A stretch of DNA of 64,000 bases from Primula veris. Lineage: Eukaryota; Streptophyta; Magnoliopsida; Ericales; Primulaceae. Location of the stretch: assembly GCA_963682055.1 (NCBI GenBank), contig OY821751.1:13020001-13084000 (forward strand), written 5' to 3'. Below the pieces are notes generated by a model that had not been told where the DNA came from, did no database searches, and saw only the letters and a list, made by a program, of their open reading frames with translations. Position numbers and translations under genes: made by a program. Below are positions 46,228-58,389 of this stretch, one piece after another (position 1 is the stretch's first letter; the number at the start of each line of letters is the position of its first letter).

Positions 46228-46422
46228 ATTGCTGCAGACCGTAGATTTAATCTACGGTTTACAGTGATTCACTGTAACCGTAGATTAAATCTACGGTCTG
46301 CAGCAATCCACTGTAAACCGTAGATTTAATCTACGGTTTGCACAGAATCACTGTAAATCGTAGATTTTTTATACGGTTTGTACGTTTTTTCAGAAAAAAG
46401 TGTAGTATAAAAATCCAACCTC
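46228..46422. repeat. Right TIR and palindrome array of the composite MULE
   Basis: Alternating CTACGGTTTACAGTGATTC and inverse units end in AAAAATCCAACCTC. They match the left array in inverted orientation. Confidence 0.87.
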
Positions 46423-47633
46423 CTTTATAAATATAGATGCAATCTCTCAAAAAAAAATATATAGACGGAATCTCTTCTGTCTAATCATGATTTTCTTGCC
46501 TTTCAGCTATTTATTGCTTGTGCCTTAAAATATACTGGTATAATATTTGGCCAACTTAAGGTAAGCTCTTTATTGTGTTAAATAACATTTTATTTAGTTT
46601 TATTGTTAAAAAATAGTACTTTCTCACCCTCATAGTTTAGGGAAAATTAGTGTCTAGTACTACTTAATGGACCGATTTAGCTAAAGATACTATTAGTTGA
46701 ACTTCAGTTCCATGCATAATTATACTTCAAAAGACAATATTAATACCCTACGTGATATATCTCTCATTCTATCAATTCTCTCCCCAATCCCTTTTTTATC
46801 TCACATTTTGTTCTATCCTTGTCATCCTTTTTCTTCCAACATTCTATTGCTTTATTTCAAAACTAATCACTATGAAAATCTCAATTATGTTTATTGAAAT
46901 ATATCACCAGTGTACTAAAAATATATTTTTCCTATATATAAATATTATAGCATACCCAAACTATTAATGAATAATTGATACTTGATATAGTATACCATAA
47001 AGGAGTTTACAGATTTTAAAACATTTCGCAGTATAACTAATATACTAAGTGACCAACAAACAGCCCAATAACTTCACATTTTCAGTATATACCATTTTTT
47101 TTACAGTATACAGTATTTTTTAGAGTATGTAGCATATTTCTAGTGACAGTATAAATTAAACATTTTTGTAGTATACCAATTTTAAGAAATAACATTTAAT
47201 ACATGTATACTATGAAAAAATAAAACAAAGAAAATCTTACTATACCATTGCATAAAAAAACCACGATTATAACTCAATAAAATTTCATAGTAGTCAAATG
47301 TATACTTTATCACCTCAAAAAATACAAAACCAATGGCTACCATTTTTTTTGAAAGTATATAATTTGAACAATTTTATAGTATACATATCTACGGGATCGG
47401 GTTCTAGCTATTTTTGGACACAGAAGCGGAATATTCTACTTTAATGGTCATGCAAAGTTTAACATTGTAAGTTTGTAAAAATATGCTTATTATATCCTTT
47501 CAATAGAAATAGTGTATCCTATCAAAAAACGGTGGAGTGCTGGGGATGAAACTATACCGAAAATGAAATTAAGTATGTTAGGCATTAGAATCTTAACTCT
47601 TAAATCGTTAAATTCCTATATGCAAGAGTTTCG
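46423..47633. other. Gene-free AT-rich stretch with a GTATAC word cluster
   Basis: No coding region. Between about 46985 and 47400 the palindrome GTATAC, usually as AGTATACY, recurs at least six times, with several near-matches. The right part probably belongs to the leader of the copia whose LTR follows. Confidence 0.5.
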
Positions 47634-47645
47634 GCTCTGATACCA
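47634..47645 (-). other. Primer-binding site of a copia element
   Basis: On the minus strand TGGTATCAGAGC lies 2 bp from the LTR at 47648, the standard initiator-Met tRNA type. Confidence 0.9.
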
Positions 47646-47647
47646 AT

Positions 47648-48616
47648 TGTTGGTACGGACAGCTAAATCTTAGAGTGGGTGAATAAGTTTTTAGTCGTTT
47701 TTCGTGGAAATAAAACTTAAGCGCAACTAACAAACCAACTAGCTCGATTTCTAATTTAGCAACAATAATATTCGATAATAATAAATAAATTAATTAAAAT
47801 ATGCGCACAATTACAAATAATATAAGTTGCGGAAATTAAATAGTAAGGGAAGAGATTGACACCACGATATATAGACGTTCGGCAAACCCGCCTACGTGCT
47901 CTTTTCGAATTTAGTTTAACCAAGTATTTCACTATAATCTTATTTCCAAGATTACAATCAATTTGCTTACCCTCTACCCGATGATACAATGTTGATACAA
48001 GTGCAAGAGTATACAAATCCGAGTCAACGACTCCGACTCAATCTATCAGTATCTTGAATGACTTGAACTAGAATTTTTAATCTAACACTTGCTTAATAAG
48101 ACTTTATCCAAACATTTACTCACAATTGAGCTTATAAGTTTGCTCTCTATAAAAATATAACCACACTTACTATTTTATTGCTTCTAAATAAACTAATTGG
48201 TGAGCTTTTGATTTTGTTTGATTTTGATCTCTTTTCTCCTTGTTTTCCCACTTTTTGATTTTTTTTTTTTTAACAATAGAGTTTTTAAGTTTTGTTATTG
48301 AGTGGGGTGAAGAGATGGTGTATTGGTAAGTGTTGTTTGTGTTTGGAGAGATAGATAGATGAAGATATATGTGTTTTTGAGCATAGATCCATTGTGTGTG
48401 TTTACCGAGGTGTTTAATTGAATTTCACAGCTTTTGACAACACGTTGTAAAGTTACAACGTGTTGTGGTTTTCATTTCACTATTCTCTGTCTACATTGTG
48501 CTATAAAGTTACAACGTTTTATGGTCTTTCTTGCTCTTTTCTCTATTGACAACGTGTTTTATTTTATTAAAATATTAGTAACTTACTCTCAGAATCGATT
48601 CCTGTTTTAACCAACA
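47648..48616 (-). repeat. Lone 5' LTR of a copia element
   Basis: The inverted ends are TGTTGGT (47648) and ACCAACA (ending 48616), and the PBS adjoins the left edge. It is homologous over its inner half to the solo LTR at 44064-45295 in the opposite orientation. It contains ACAACGTGTTGT-type palindromes at 48438-48560. No gag follows the PBS and no partner LTR is present, so the element is truncated. Confidence 0.85.
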
Positions 48617-49335
48617 GCTTCAAAATTGATTACTCCATAATATTATACCTAAAACACACATTCTCTACTAAAATATAAGATCACGTATATTATCTTTGAA
48701 GTGAATAATCATTGAATTTAAGTAAAATAATTATACTTTTTATGATCAAAATCATTAATGAACCCATGGTTCAACATATACTAAGTAGAAGAAAACTTGT
48801 CTATCACACCATAAAAGGGTTCATTCTACCGAACTAATGTCTCGTTTGTTTACACTATTTGTAATCTCATGACTATAAATACCTCTAGGATTAAGGCTGG
48901 ATTAGAAGAGGGGGATGGCTCATAGTCCATAGTCCTAGTCCCATCCCGTGTTTGTTTGGCTCGGATGATTGAAAATAAAACATTGGACTAATATATGTAA
49001 ATTACAAATATACCCTCATTCTCATATACACATTTGTATTAATAACCATAGATATAATTACTAATTTTAAACATAATTAAATATCGTATATAAAATAATA
49101 AAGAGAACACAGTTTAAATTTAAGGTAATTTTTACAAATGAATGGAAAAAAATAAACTTATAATCATAAGAAATATCAGTAAAGAAATATACCATCATTA
49201 TTATATGTGTGTGTATATACTATTAATCATGCCCACGCATTGCGTGTGCAACGCGTAATGCGACAAAAATATAGAAAATATAAGTGTAATAATGATACAA
49301 ATATGTGAAAAGGAAAAAATATATAATATTATATG
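48617..49335. other. Gene-free stretch between copia elements
   Basis: AT-rich. A G-rich patch near 48900-48960 and a GC-rich palindromic phrase (CCCACGCATTGCGTGTG, 49231-49247) do not match a gene I know. The last five bases (ATATG) are the target duplication of the next element. Confidence 0.5.
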
Positions 49336-49548
49336 TGTTGTGTGACATATTAGCTCACATATATATGTATATAGATATAGAGAGAATATAGAGAGAGACA
49401 ACAACAGGGTCTTTATTAATCAGAATGTATATGAATGAATGTGAAATACAAGACCCCTAACCCTCTTTATATAGATAGAAGGGTATGGTTACAAGCCCAC
49501 TTGGGCCCATAAAGTACAAGCCCAAGAGTCCAATAATATCATACAACA
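49336..49548 (-). repeat. 3' LTR of the short-LTR copia
   Basis: Contains GCCCACTTGGGCCCATAAAG and a TATA-like CTTTATATAG on the minus-strand reading. It pairs with 55981-56193. Confidence 0.94.
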
Positions 49549-50280
49549 CTCCCCCTTTGGACGTCTTGAATTCTTCATCTTCATGCAGTTGATCTGAATC
49601 GAGTTCATTCGCAGTGCTAAACACATAAAAACCTTAGGGATGGAAAACTCAGTGTGGGACAAAACCGGTACCTAGGAGAAACTGTGTAGCCGAATGATAT
49701 AGGCCGAAATTCTATGTAATTAACTAACCACCAAACAGTGTGCCTCATCAAAACCTTGCCGGAGCAAACCCAATGGGAAAATCTCTGATCGAAGGAAAAA
49801 GAGTGCAACAGTGGTAGTAGTAGGGGATCAACCACAAAACATGTGCCTCATCAAAACCTTGATAGAGTAAACCCAGTGGGAAAAACCTCTAGTCGAAGGA
49901 CAAAAGAGTACATAGTGGTAAGAAGTATACAACAGGATACTCCCCCTAATTTCGGCAATCTTAAGTGAGATATGATGGGAACGTGTCTCGCTAAAAATCT
50001 TACCAAGGAAAACCCAGTGGGTAAAAACCTTGGTCTAAGGACAAAAAGAGTACACGAGCATGCGACTGGATGCTCCCCCTCACTTGCACACGGTAGGGTG
50101 CGAGGATTTCGACTAAGTAGTAATTAGTGCAATAAGCATTCACCTGGATGCTCCCCCCTCACTTGCACACGACTGGGTGCAAGGATTTCATATTTCAAGA
50201 AAGAGTATGAGCATTCGACTGGATGCTTCATTTACTTGCACACGGCTGGATGCAAAAAAATCTAACGTGGAATAGAACGA
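49549..50280 (-). repeat. Iterated PPT-like modules upstream of the 3' LTR
   Basis: CTCCCCCT (polypurine on the coding strand) occurs at 49549, 49940, 50073 and 50151. Each occurrence is linked to repeated phrases such as CCTCATCAAAACCTTG, AAACCCAGTGGGAAAA, CGAAGGACAAAAGAGTACA and GACTGGATGC. The copies are diverged tandem units of roughly 75-150 bp. Only the one at 49549 abuts the LTR. Confidence 0.75.
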
Positions 50281-51540
50281 GCATTCAACTAGATGCTCTT
50301 AAACTTCATATGTGAAGATTCATTTCGGCAAGAAATGCTAAATAACATAATCTAGTCATGACTCTCTTGATCGATAACAACAAGTCATCCTCAAATAAGA
50401 CAAGTGTTTTATCCGGATCGTGAGACAGAGCATATATAATTCAAATATGCCTAATACGAGCTCGAAGCCATATACACTCTCTAGTCGTCTCATAGAGCAC
50501 GAGTAGATCAGAGTGATTCGTTTGGAGTCATTCCAAGACCTCCAAGATATTGCCTTATTCCTAATAGTAAAGACATACCATGTTAGGAATATCCCTTATG
50601 CTGGTCTGATAAGTAACCGGCATCGGTATAACCGAAAAAGGGTTACGTTAATTCGAGTACTGAAGGGGGTAGGTACACTCGATGACGCAAATGGGATAAA
50701 CTAGCCCACTTCCAAAATTACCATAAGGTAAATGAATGTGTCTTTAGTGCCATTTCGATGGCAGCGTGTTAGCGCGATGCTGTGTCGAGCTATACCATTC
50801 ACAGCATACGAGTTGTTTGTCCTAGCACATTAGACCAAGTACAATGATGCGCTTATTGTACTTAGATATGAACATGATGGTTCAATATCTCTTCATCGTC
50901 TCATCAGGGACGGACTGGGTCTATATCAATGTCTAGTTATCGAACGATCATGGGAGAATCTGACGACTTAGTGTCATGATGACTAAAACGTCATAACACC
51001 TTCTAGGTGTAGTCTGAATCATGGACTTAGATTCAATCTTTACGGGACTCGATCATCGGGCCGAGTCACTACCGTGTCTTCCCAAGATCTTTCATCTCGA
51101 AGGGCAAATCCAAAACGTGGATTGCTTCATAATACGCGAGGGCATAATACTTGTTCAAGTATCCCAAGCTGATCAAGTACTCACTTAGGCGGTATACCAC
51201 ATCCGCTCGGATTATATTAATCCATATAGTGAACGTCTTAGTCAATTGAGATCGTGTTCCATGGTCAGGAACTACTTGTTTAAGCACATGAAGTCACACA
51301 AGGACCTTCATCTATATCTCTTTGTCTAAATTCTCATAGAGATAAAGCAGTGACCACAATCACATGCTGCATAATCAGTTTTTGGGAAACTACTAAACTG
51401 ATAAAGTAGGAGACCGTTATAACGTCCATTACGAGGAAATCAACCATCTCGTAATCAATTCCAAGATGTGAGAGAAGCCTTGCGCTACTAGGCGAGCATT
51501 CTACAATCTCATTATTCTCATCACTTTTCCTTACGAATAA
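50281..51540 (-). pseudogene. Copia RT and RNase H remnant
   Basis: Minus-strand pieces show GIDYE...MDVITVSYFISLVVS (near 51411-51480), the RT core equivalent to GIDYEETYSPVMDVITFR. They also show LDLPFEMKDLGKTR (51069-51110), the conserved end of the RT palm. A weak RNase H-like region continues to about 50500. Stops and frameshifts are dense. No full catalytic box can be read reliably. Confidence 0.75.
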
Positions 51541-53300
51541 CCAAATAAACGAACTCGTTTAACATTGGTGGTGTTGGAGCTACAGGTCCGAACACACTTT
51601 CGCTAAGGAGTTTACTTGGATTGCAAGTTTCCATTAGTCCAGTCTATTCTACTTTGACTTCAGGCAACGGTACATGGTTCTCTGTCATAATTTGCTCATA
51701 TTATCAGTCGTCACCGAATATATGAACAAGTAATCAATGACAGTCTCGTTTCGTTCAATATCGTCTAAGATATTATGATCGAGATATATTTCGAGATTGT
51801 TAGGATGAGGAAGAAATCACATATCTCCTTGCTCCTTTATAATCTCGGGCGACAAACGAGTTTCAGTTCACCACCTCTGGGGCTGAACGAATTTGGAACC
51901 GGCCAACTTCCTCATATCTTAGGAAGGACGACAGACTAACGGCCGACGGCAGCGTCATTTGCTTGGCGGGTTCGGCCGAAGCAACGTGTTATGACAAGAA
52001 CACGGCGTCCGACAGGGACGTCTATCCTTACAAGAATTTTGCAGCAGGTATAAATGATCTCGTGACATCTCATAAAGTCATTAAATGCGTTTGGCATTTA
52101 GTTAGACTTGAGGGAGTCTATTCACTTACTTATCACTAAGTGCAGTTTTGGGGATCAAGCTAAGACTGAGTGGGTTATGCCACGTTACTTCACGTCGTTT
52201 CTTATCAACGGTAATGTGCAAATCTACCCCTAACGACGGGGAGAACAGTCTTAGCGATGTCACTTTCGCATATCATGCGGTAAAGAGATCGCTTGCCAAG
52301 GTTACTTTATCAAATGATAGGCAGGGGATTCATAATCGATGTATGTCCCCTTCAGAGGTCCATATTTTGAACGCTATAGCGGCTCAATCAAAATATTAAG
52401 CACTCTAAACACGCATTAATATGAGACTTCTGGCTCATAACCAGTAACCAACTGGTACACATATGGTGTTTGAGTGTCTATGGGCCTCATAACGGACCAA
52501 TGCAACAAAATAGCATGACCCCACACGGAAATATAAATCTTCGTTCGCAAGACCAAGAAGTGCATGCAACCATTTGCAGTCGCATCATCAAACTTTCCGT
52601 GAGTACATTTGGGTCTGAACATAATCGATAGGACGTTCAATTTAAATTTCCAAACTCAAGTAATTCAAATCGAAATTTCGATTCTTACTCTTCGGAATTA
52701 TCAAGTCGATTAGACTTTTCCGGATAATCCGGATCATGAGCCATCAACTTAATGATAGGGCTAAAAGTTTGGGAAATGTTGCATTTATGTGGACTACAAT
52801 AATCATGTGACCTTATTGTCGATGCATCAACCATAAGCATTTATATTTATGGTCCGTCTTATGGTTGGATAAGTCCACAATAACTCCTTCAATTCTTTAC
52901 AAGAATTCTATGAGTCCATTTCGTGATCTTTACACATACTAGTCTTTCAAAGTGAGCATTAATGGCATGAATTTCGGATTAATCGTGAAATATATTCTCA
53001 GAGAGAATCCAAATGCGATGCAATTATAAATCAAGCATCGTCTTTTGACCTAGGAATATCTCATCCGGTCAATGCCACAATATCAAAATGCTCTTATCAA
53101 TCGACGACAGGTGAATGATAGTATAGACAATCATGTCTTAGCATCTAAATCATTTATCATTTCGACGACAGGCGAAATGATAAGGTAACTTTAAATGCTT
53201 TTTAAAAAATGTGGTAGAAACCACTTGAAAGACATTTCAAATCCTCTAAATTACGCTTTTGGTCGTATTGAATGGAGGCTATGTAAAGAAATTTTAATTC
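51541..53300 (-). pseudogene. Copia integrase remnant
   Basis: At 52416-52640 the minus strand reads KIYISVWGHAILLHWSVMRP and YVYQLVTGYEPEVSY, which correspond to the VWGHAILHAA...LVTGYEPNVSHL block of plant copia integrases. The N-terminal zinc and core motifs further right are too degraded to place exactly. Confidence 0.7.
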
Positions 53301-54560
53301 TTTCATGAGCTATTACCAGATAACACTGGTTTTCTCGAATATTTTATAACTCAACAAGGTACGGCAGGACCTACATGAGTATAAGACCTCATATTTGACA
53401 AATCAATTTGGTTTTACCAAAGATTTTGATTTGGAACGACAGGTCCAGAATCGTTGTCATTGAGTACTCTTTTAGGCAAATAGTTGGTGAAATTTTGTGG
53501 TACATTGTTACCTACTATTTCCAGAAAACCAACTACACCACAAGTATTGCCTAAAATTTCATAATTTAAAGTTTGGTCACATTTGTCAAAGAATTTTCTC
53601 AAGACACTTTAAATTATTTCGAGAAATTTCGTAAACAGGCAAACAATAATCCAAAAGTATGTCCAAATGGCAAAATCATAATCCAAATGGAAAAACATAA
53701 TCCAGATGAGCGAAAAAATGGCTTAATGATTTATCAAAATCAATAAAGAAAGGTACCAAACTTATTTGAGCCACAAAATTGGGGGTCTCAAAAGTTTCCT
53801 TTCAGTTATCTTTAACCACATTAGCATCGGTTTTTCCACCTTTATAATAGTTGTGAACTATTTAAGGAGTAACCGTGCATGACCTTTGTCCTTATAGAAT
53901 AGAGTTGACTCCTTGAGCATTATCTCTTGCTTTGTGACAACGAGCCATATTGTTCCTTTCAATTACTGTCTTGGAGCCACAGGTTTTCGATTTTGACGAT
54001 TGTCTAAAATCTTGATTGGCTAAGCGATTCATCGGGATCGTGACAGTTCGAGACAAATAACACTTGTCTCGGTTCTCGATTCGTGGAAAAAAAATGTACA
54101 CGAAGAGCATTAATATCAGGCAAACAATTCGCCATTGACCCAATAGGATTAAAAATACTCACCAGGGTAATTTTCTTATCCAATAACAGATGGGCGATAA
54201 AAGAATATGGTGAATATAAATTCATGATACTGCTTATGGAATACAATTTCCAAGCTAGTATTTTGATGAACGATTGCTCCAATATGTCAATTTCAGACAT
54301 TTGTTCACTGTAGACGTCATCACGTCTCAAATGTGGCGGCAGAATAAAATCAACGCCTTAGCATTCATCCTGATGATAACAACAAACTCGTGTTTTACTC
54401 ATCAAAGATGGCATCCAAAAAAAAATTTGGGCATCACATTTTCACACATCAGGGTGAGTAACATGTGGTGACAGATTAAAATCAACGTTTAAACAGTCAT
54501 TTCGCAAGTATGTTTTTACGATTTTTCTCATCATAGATGGCATCCAACATGTGTTGGAAG
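53301..54560 (-). pseudogene. Copia gag/protease region, decayed
   Basis: Broken minus-strand frames (53414-53602, 53892-54330) occupy the expected gag position next to the 5' leader. A repeated phrase (ATGTGG...AAAATCAACG...AGATGGCATCC) occurs at about 54331 and 54461. I see no clear zinc knuckle, so the assignment rests mainly on position. Confidence 0.45.
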
Positions 54561-55980
54561 TTCTAGATTATTTATCATATAAAACGACTGGTTTATATGT
54601 TTATGGTTTGCACAAGCATAAACTTTATTTCGAAACGACAAGTTCGAAAAATAGTTTTGCTTTTAATGTGAATAGGTTCTCATTGATCGAACGACAGGTC
54701 GATACAAAGACACCAATTCGGTGAAACATACATCATTATATAAACACACTCGGGGAAATTATTATTTAGTCAACCCTTTTCGGTAGCTCTACTTGAAAAA
54801 CGACCAGGAAAGACGGTGAGGGTGGAGGACACGAATGCCACTTAAAACCCGACCTCATTAGGATATCGACTTCCGCCTATATCTTTCCTAGACATCGTAT
54901 CCAAATAGGTGAGCCTATTTGGGGAAGGTTCATAATTTTTCCAACTTAAATATGAAAATATATGATTTCGCAAATTACCATATTATACATATGTGTACAT
55001 GGCATTAAATAAATTAGTACATGATTAACTAATATTTTAGATTGTACCTGTTTGCATGATTAGCATATATATTGCAATATATATTTCTTAATAAGAAAAT
55101 CAAATTAATCAAGATTATCATCAATCTAGAATTTATTAGTAATTACCAATTTACACTAGCAAGATTTAGTCAATATTTTATTATTATATTGCTATATGTG
55201 TAGGTTCTATACATGGTAACTAAATCATTCATGTACATAATATATTTTAATGGCCAATTTACAATATTCACGCAATTTCCATTCATATGGTAATTTTCTA
55301 GTTTACGTGAGAACCAAATATATACAGATTTAAACTTATATGCAGCTCTGTAAATAGGTTTAACACTGTATACTGTAATTTATCTACATGGATCACTACT
55401 GTAATTTATCTAACTTATATTCAGTTTGACATTAATTACACATAAAGTACACAAGTTTCAGAAGTTTCATATATATTTTTTTTTTTTACGAATTTAGTCA
55501 ATCAAGGTTTAACACTTTACCCTTTAGTTTGTTAACTAAAGAAAAAAACTCAAGACATATTTCGTTACAGGTGTAATTTCAATTTAATTATCAGGAAAGA
55601 TACACTGTATACTGTAGTTACCAAGCATAATACCAACTTATGGCCGGTCAATTATTAGACGTTTTGACTACTACATATACATGCAATATATGCAATTCTA
55701 CCAAACTGGAGCACTGAATTTATTCTAGAGTAGCATTCAATTTTCTAAGTTCAGAAGTTATAATATTGTAGTAATTTGTGTACCGTACCCATGGTATGTT
55801 GGGAAGTCCGATGAAACAAAAAAAACTTCAAATTTTGGCCGTATATTTATAACCGAATCATCGAAATTAAACCCTGATAAACCTCAAGGTTTATAGATAC
55901 CCAATATCTATGCGTTTACCCAAAATTTTCAATATCCGCGAGCGTATATATTATTCTTTGCAAGCAAAGTGCCGATAACG
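54561..55980 (-). other. 5' leader of the short-LTR copia
   Basis: AT-rich noncoding sequence, including GACGATGTCTAGGAAAGATA near 54881-54900 on the minus strand. Next to the LTR the minus strand reads CGTTATCGGCACTTTGC, the likely primer-binding site. No gene. Confidence 0.55.
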
Positions 55981-56193
55981 TGTTGTGTGACATATTAGCT
56001 CACATATATATGTATATAGATATAGAGAGAATATAGAGAGAGACAACAACATGGTCTTTATTAATCAGAATGTATATGAATGAATGTGAAACACAAGACC
56101 CCTAACCCTCTTTATATAGATAGAGGGGTATGGTTACAATCCCACTTGGGCCCATAAAGTACAAGCCCAAGAGTCCAATAATATTATACAACA
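55981..56193 (-). repeat. 5' LTR of the short-LTR copia
   Basis: Pairs with 49336-49548. The same 213-bp length and few differences point to a fairly recent insertion relative to the decay of the coding region. Confidence 0.94.
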
Positions 56194-56198
56194 ATATG

Positions 56199-58380
56199 AT
56201 AATACTCCCTTATAAGAAATTTTGATGCTTAAAGATGGATAAAGACTGTTATTTTTTATTTTTTATGAAAGAATGGTTATATGGTAATTAGTAAAAGAGT
56301 GTATGGGTAGTTTGGGAAAAAATAACCAAAATTTGGGAGAATAAATATATATAATAAAAGTACTTATTAGTGTTATCATATTGGATTTATCGCTTAAAAA
56401 TCCGTTTAGTGGTAAAAAGAGTCGCTTTTAAGTATAAAAAAAACACTTTTTCTAGTGAAAGAGCCACTTTTTGTTGCAAAGGCCTTTTTGTAGTTTTTAA
56501 AAAATATATATATATATATGTTTTTTTATATAATTATATGATTTTTTTAAAAAATTTTGGGATATTTTATAATTTTAATTAATTTTTTGGTTTGGAAAGA
56601 GAGAAATTAAGTATTTTGACTTTTTTGATTATTTGAGAGAGTGGTAATTTTCAGGAAAAAATAGTTTGAGAATTGTGTTTTAGGTAGTATAGTTTGTGGA
56701 AAAAGATATTCACACAAATTTGTCACTCTCTTACACACTCTATTACATGTATTTCACACTCATTTACATGTAATTAATATATTTTTGTTAAAAAAATACA
56801 TTTTTATCTCTCCAAATATACATGTATGAAGTGTGTGAGTTACATATATATATACATATATATATATATATGTATATTAATAATATTAGATTTAATAAAT
56901 TTTTTATTTTTAATTAATATTTAAATTTAAGATAAGCTCAATTAGGGTTTTACTATATTTTATTTGAGTTTTTAGTAGGTTGAGTTTTTATTATATTGAA
57001 TATTTATATTTTGGTTTATCAAATTATATATTGTATTTTATATATATTTGTATTTTAAAATACAATTATGACTTATTTAATTTTTCTTAATTTATAGTTG
57101 TATTTTTTATTATCAATATTTATAACACATTACTCATATATTTAGACTTATATGACCTATAATAGTGTTTGTATGAGTATAACTAGACAAACCATCTCAT
57201 CGGTTAAAAGTTTTAATTATATTTTTTGGATTGTAATAACAACACTCTTTTAATTAATATGTTTAATAATATCAAAGTTCAAACCCCACGTATTTTCACT
57301 CCTGTTTAATTTTGAGAGTTTGGAGTCGTCTCCTTGGTTCTTGAAAAATTAAATTGTTCGTATAGCAAACATCACCCTACAAGTAAACGCACTGGTATAC
57401 TAGTAGTAAAGTCAAATACACAAGTTCTCGAGTTGAAATTTTGGTATTTGAGCACCTATAGATAGAAGGAGAATTATCCAGCGATACATATTTTCAGACT
57501 TAATATCAAACCCTACATTTCTCACTCTTGTTTAATTTTTCGTAGATAACTCATCTTTTATGTACTAACTTACGTTTTTTTAAACATTAACATCCTAAAA
57601 TATATCACCATCCGGGATGATCATGGGCGGAACATCATATGACTGGGGGTTAAGCCACGACAACACCATAATTTTGAAAAATATATTTTTTTTATTAGTG
57701 TTTTTAAAAATAATTTATATATAAGTTATTCTAACAACTCTTAAAAAAAAAATTGTAACCCTCTAAAAAATATATATTGTTAGTGCAATGACATACTATG
57801 ATTTTGTATGTGATAATAATATATAATTAGTACTTAAAAACAAACATATAGAAAAGTGATAATAAAAAACACTTTATACCAAATTAGCATGTTGACAAAT
57901 AACACACATCTTGAAAAAATTGTAAAAAATAATAATAATTACAAAAACATATAATGGTGAGTGCAAACAAAATTTATAAAATAATTTTTGGTTGTTGGTA
58001 TTTTAATTAAGTGAAGTAAGTACAATGGAATTGTGTAATAGATATTTGATTGTTCGTATATATATATATATATATATATTATTTAATATAAGTTTGGTTT
58101 CTCAGCTTTTATATTTTTTTACGTTCGTTTGTTAATCTTTTTACTCTTGATTATTAATTTTACCTTTTTATATCGTTTTGATTTCTATTTTATTTATTTT
58201 TTTAGTAAATTTTGAATTGCTGAAACTTTCGAGACGTGACTGCACGTGACATTACTGTTCTGGGTTTTTTTTGGGAGTTTGAAAAAAAGTTGTAATTGTC
58301 AAAATTGAGCGAAAAGAAAAAAAAAATTATAAATCAAATACATTTTAATTAAGAAAACAAGATTAAAAAAATGAAAAAAA
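56199..58380. other. AT-rich gene-free DNA with dispersed repeat fragments
   Basis: 56885-57010 is repeated in direct orientation at 61025-61130 (shared TTAATATTTAA and AGGGTT...TTGGGTTTT-like words). 57605-57800 is an inverted relative of about 62260-62460 (GGGCGGAACATCA...). (TA)n tracts occur at 56841-56872 and 58060-58078. No coding region is supported. Confidence 0.55.
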
Positions 58381-58389
58381 GACGGTAAA

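Larger units (their letters stand above)
37529..46422 (-). mobile_element. Composite MULE carrying transposase-OTU and plant-mobile-domain genes
   Basis: The terminal inverted repeats start GAGATTGGATTTTTATACTA (37529) and, inverted at the right end, GAGGTTGGATTTTTATACTA (ending 46422). Both arms then carry arrays of CCGTAGATTAAATCTACGG-type palindromes. Two minus-strand genes lie inside: a FAR1/MULE transposase with a C-terminal OTU-like protease (38287-40994) and a PMD gene (41828-45421). The 8.9-kb length includes a 1.2-kb solo LTR. No convincing 9-bp target duplication remains (ATTTGTGTT against CTTTATAAA), so an edge may have rearranged. Confidence 0.82.
49336..56193 (-). mobile_element. 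Ty1/copia retrotransposon with short LTRs
   Basis: The 213-bp LTRs at 49336-49548 and 55981-56193 are nearly identical, with about six differences. They start TGTTGT and end ACAACA, and 5-bp duplications ATATG lie at 49331-49335 and 56194-56198. A polypurine tract next to the left LTR and copia domains on the minus strand give the orientation. The polyprotein is heavily interrupted. RT and linker motifs suggest the Ale/Retrofit lineage, an inference. Confidence 0.95.

Noticed and set aside
47634..47650. Possible tRNA-related sequence
   Set aside because: It is the retrotransposon primer-binding site, not a tRNA gene. I found no cloverleaf-capable tRNA in the window.
49231..49247. GC-rich palindromic phrase CCCACGCATTGCGTGTG as a possible Helitron 3' hairpin
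   Set aside because: No CTRR-type end follows it and no matching 5' terminus is seen.
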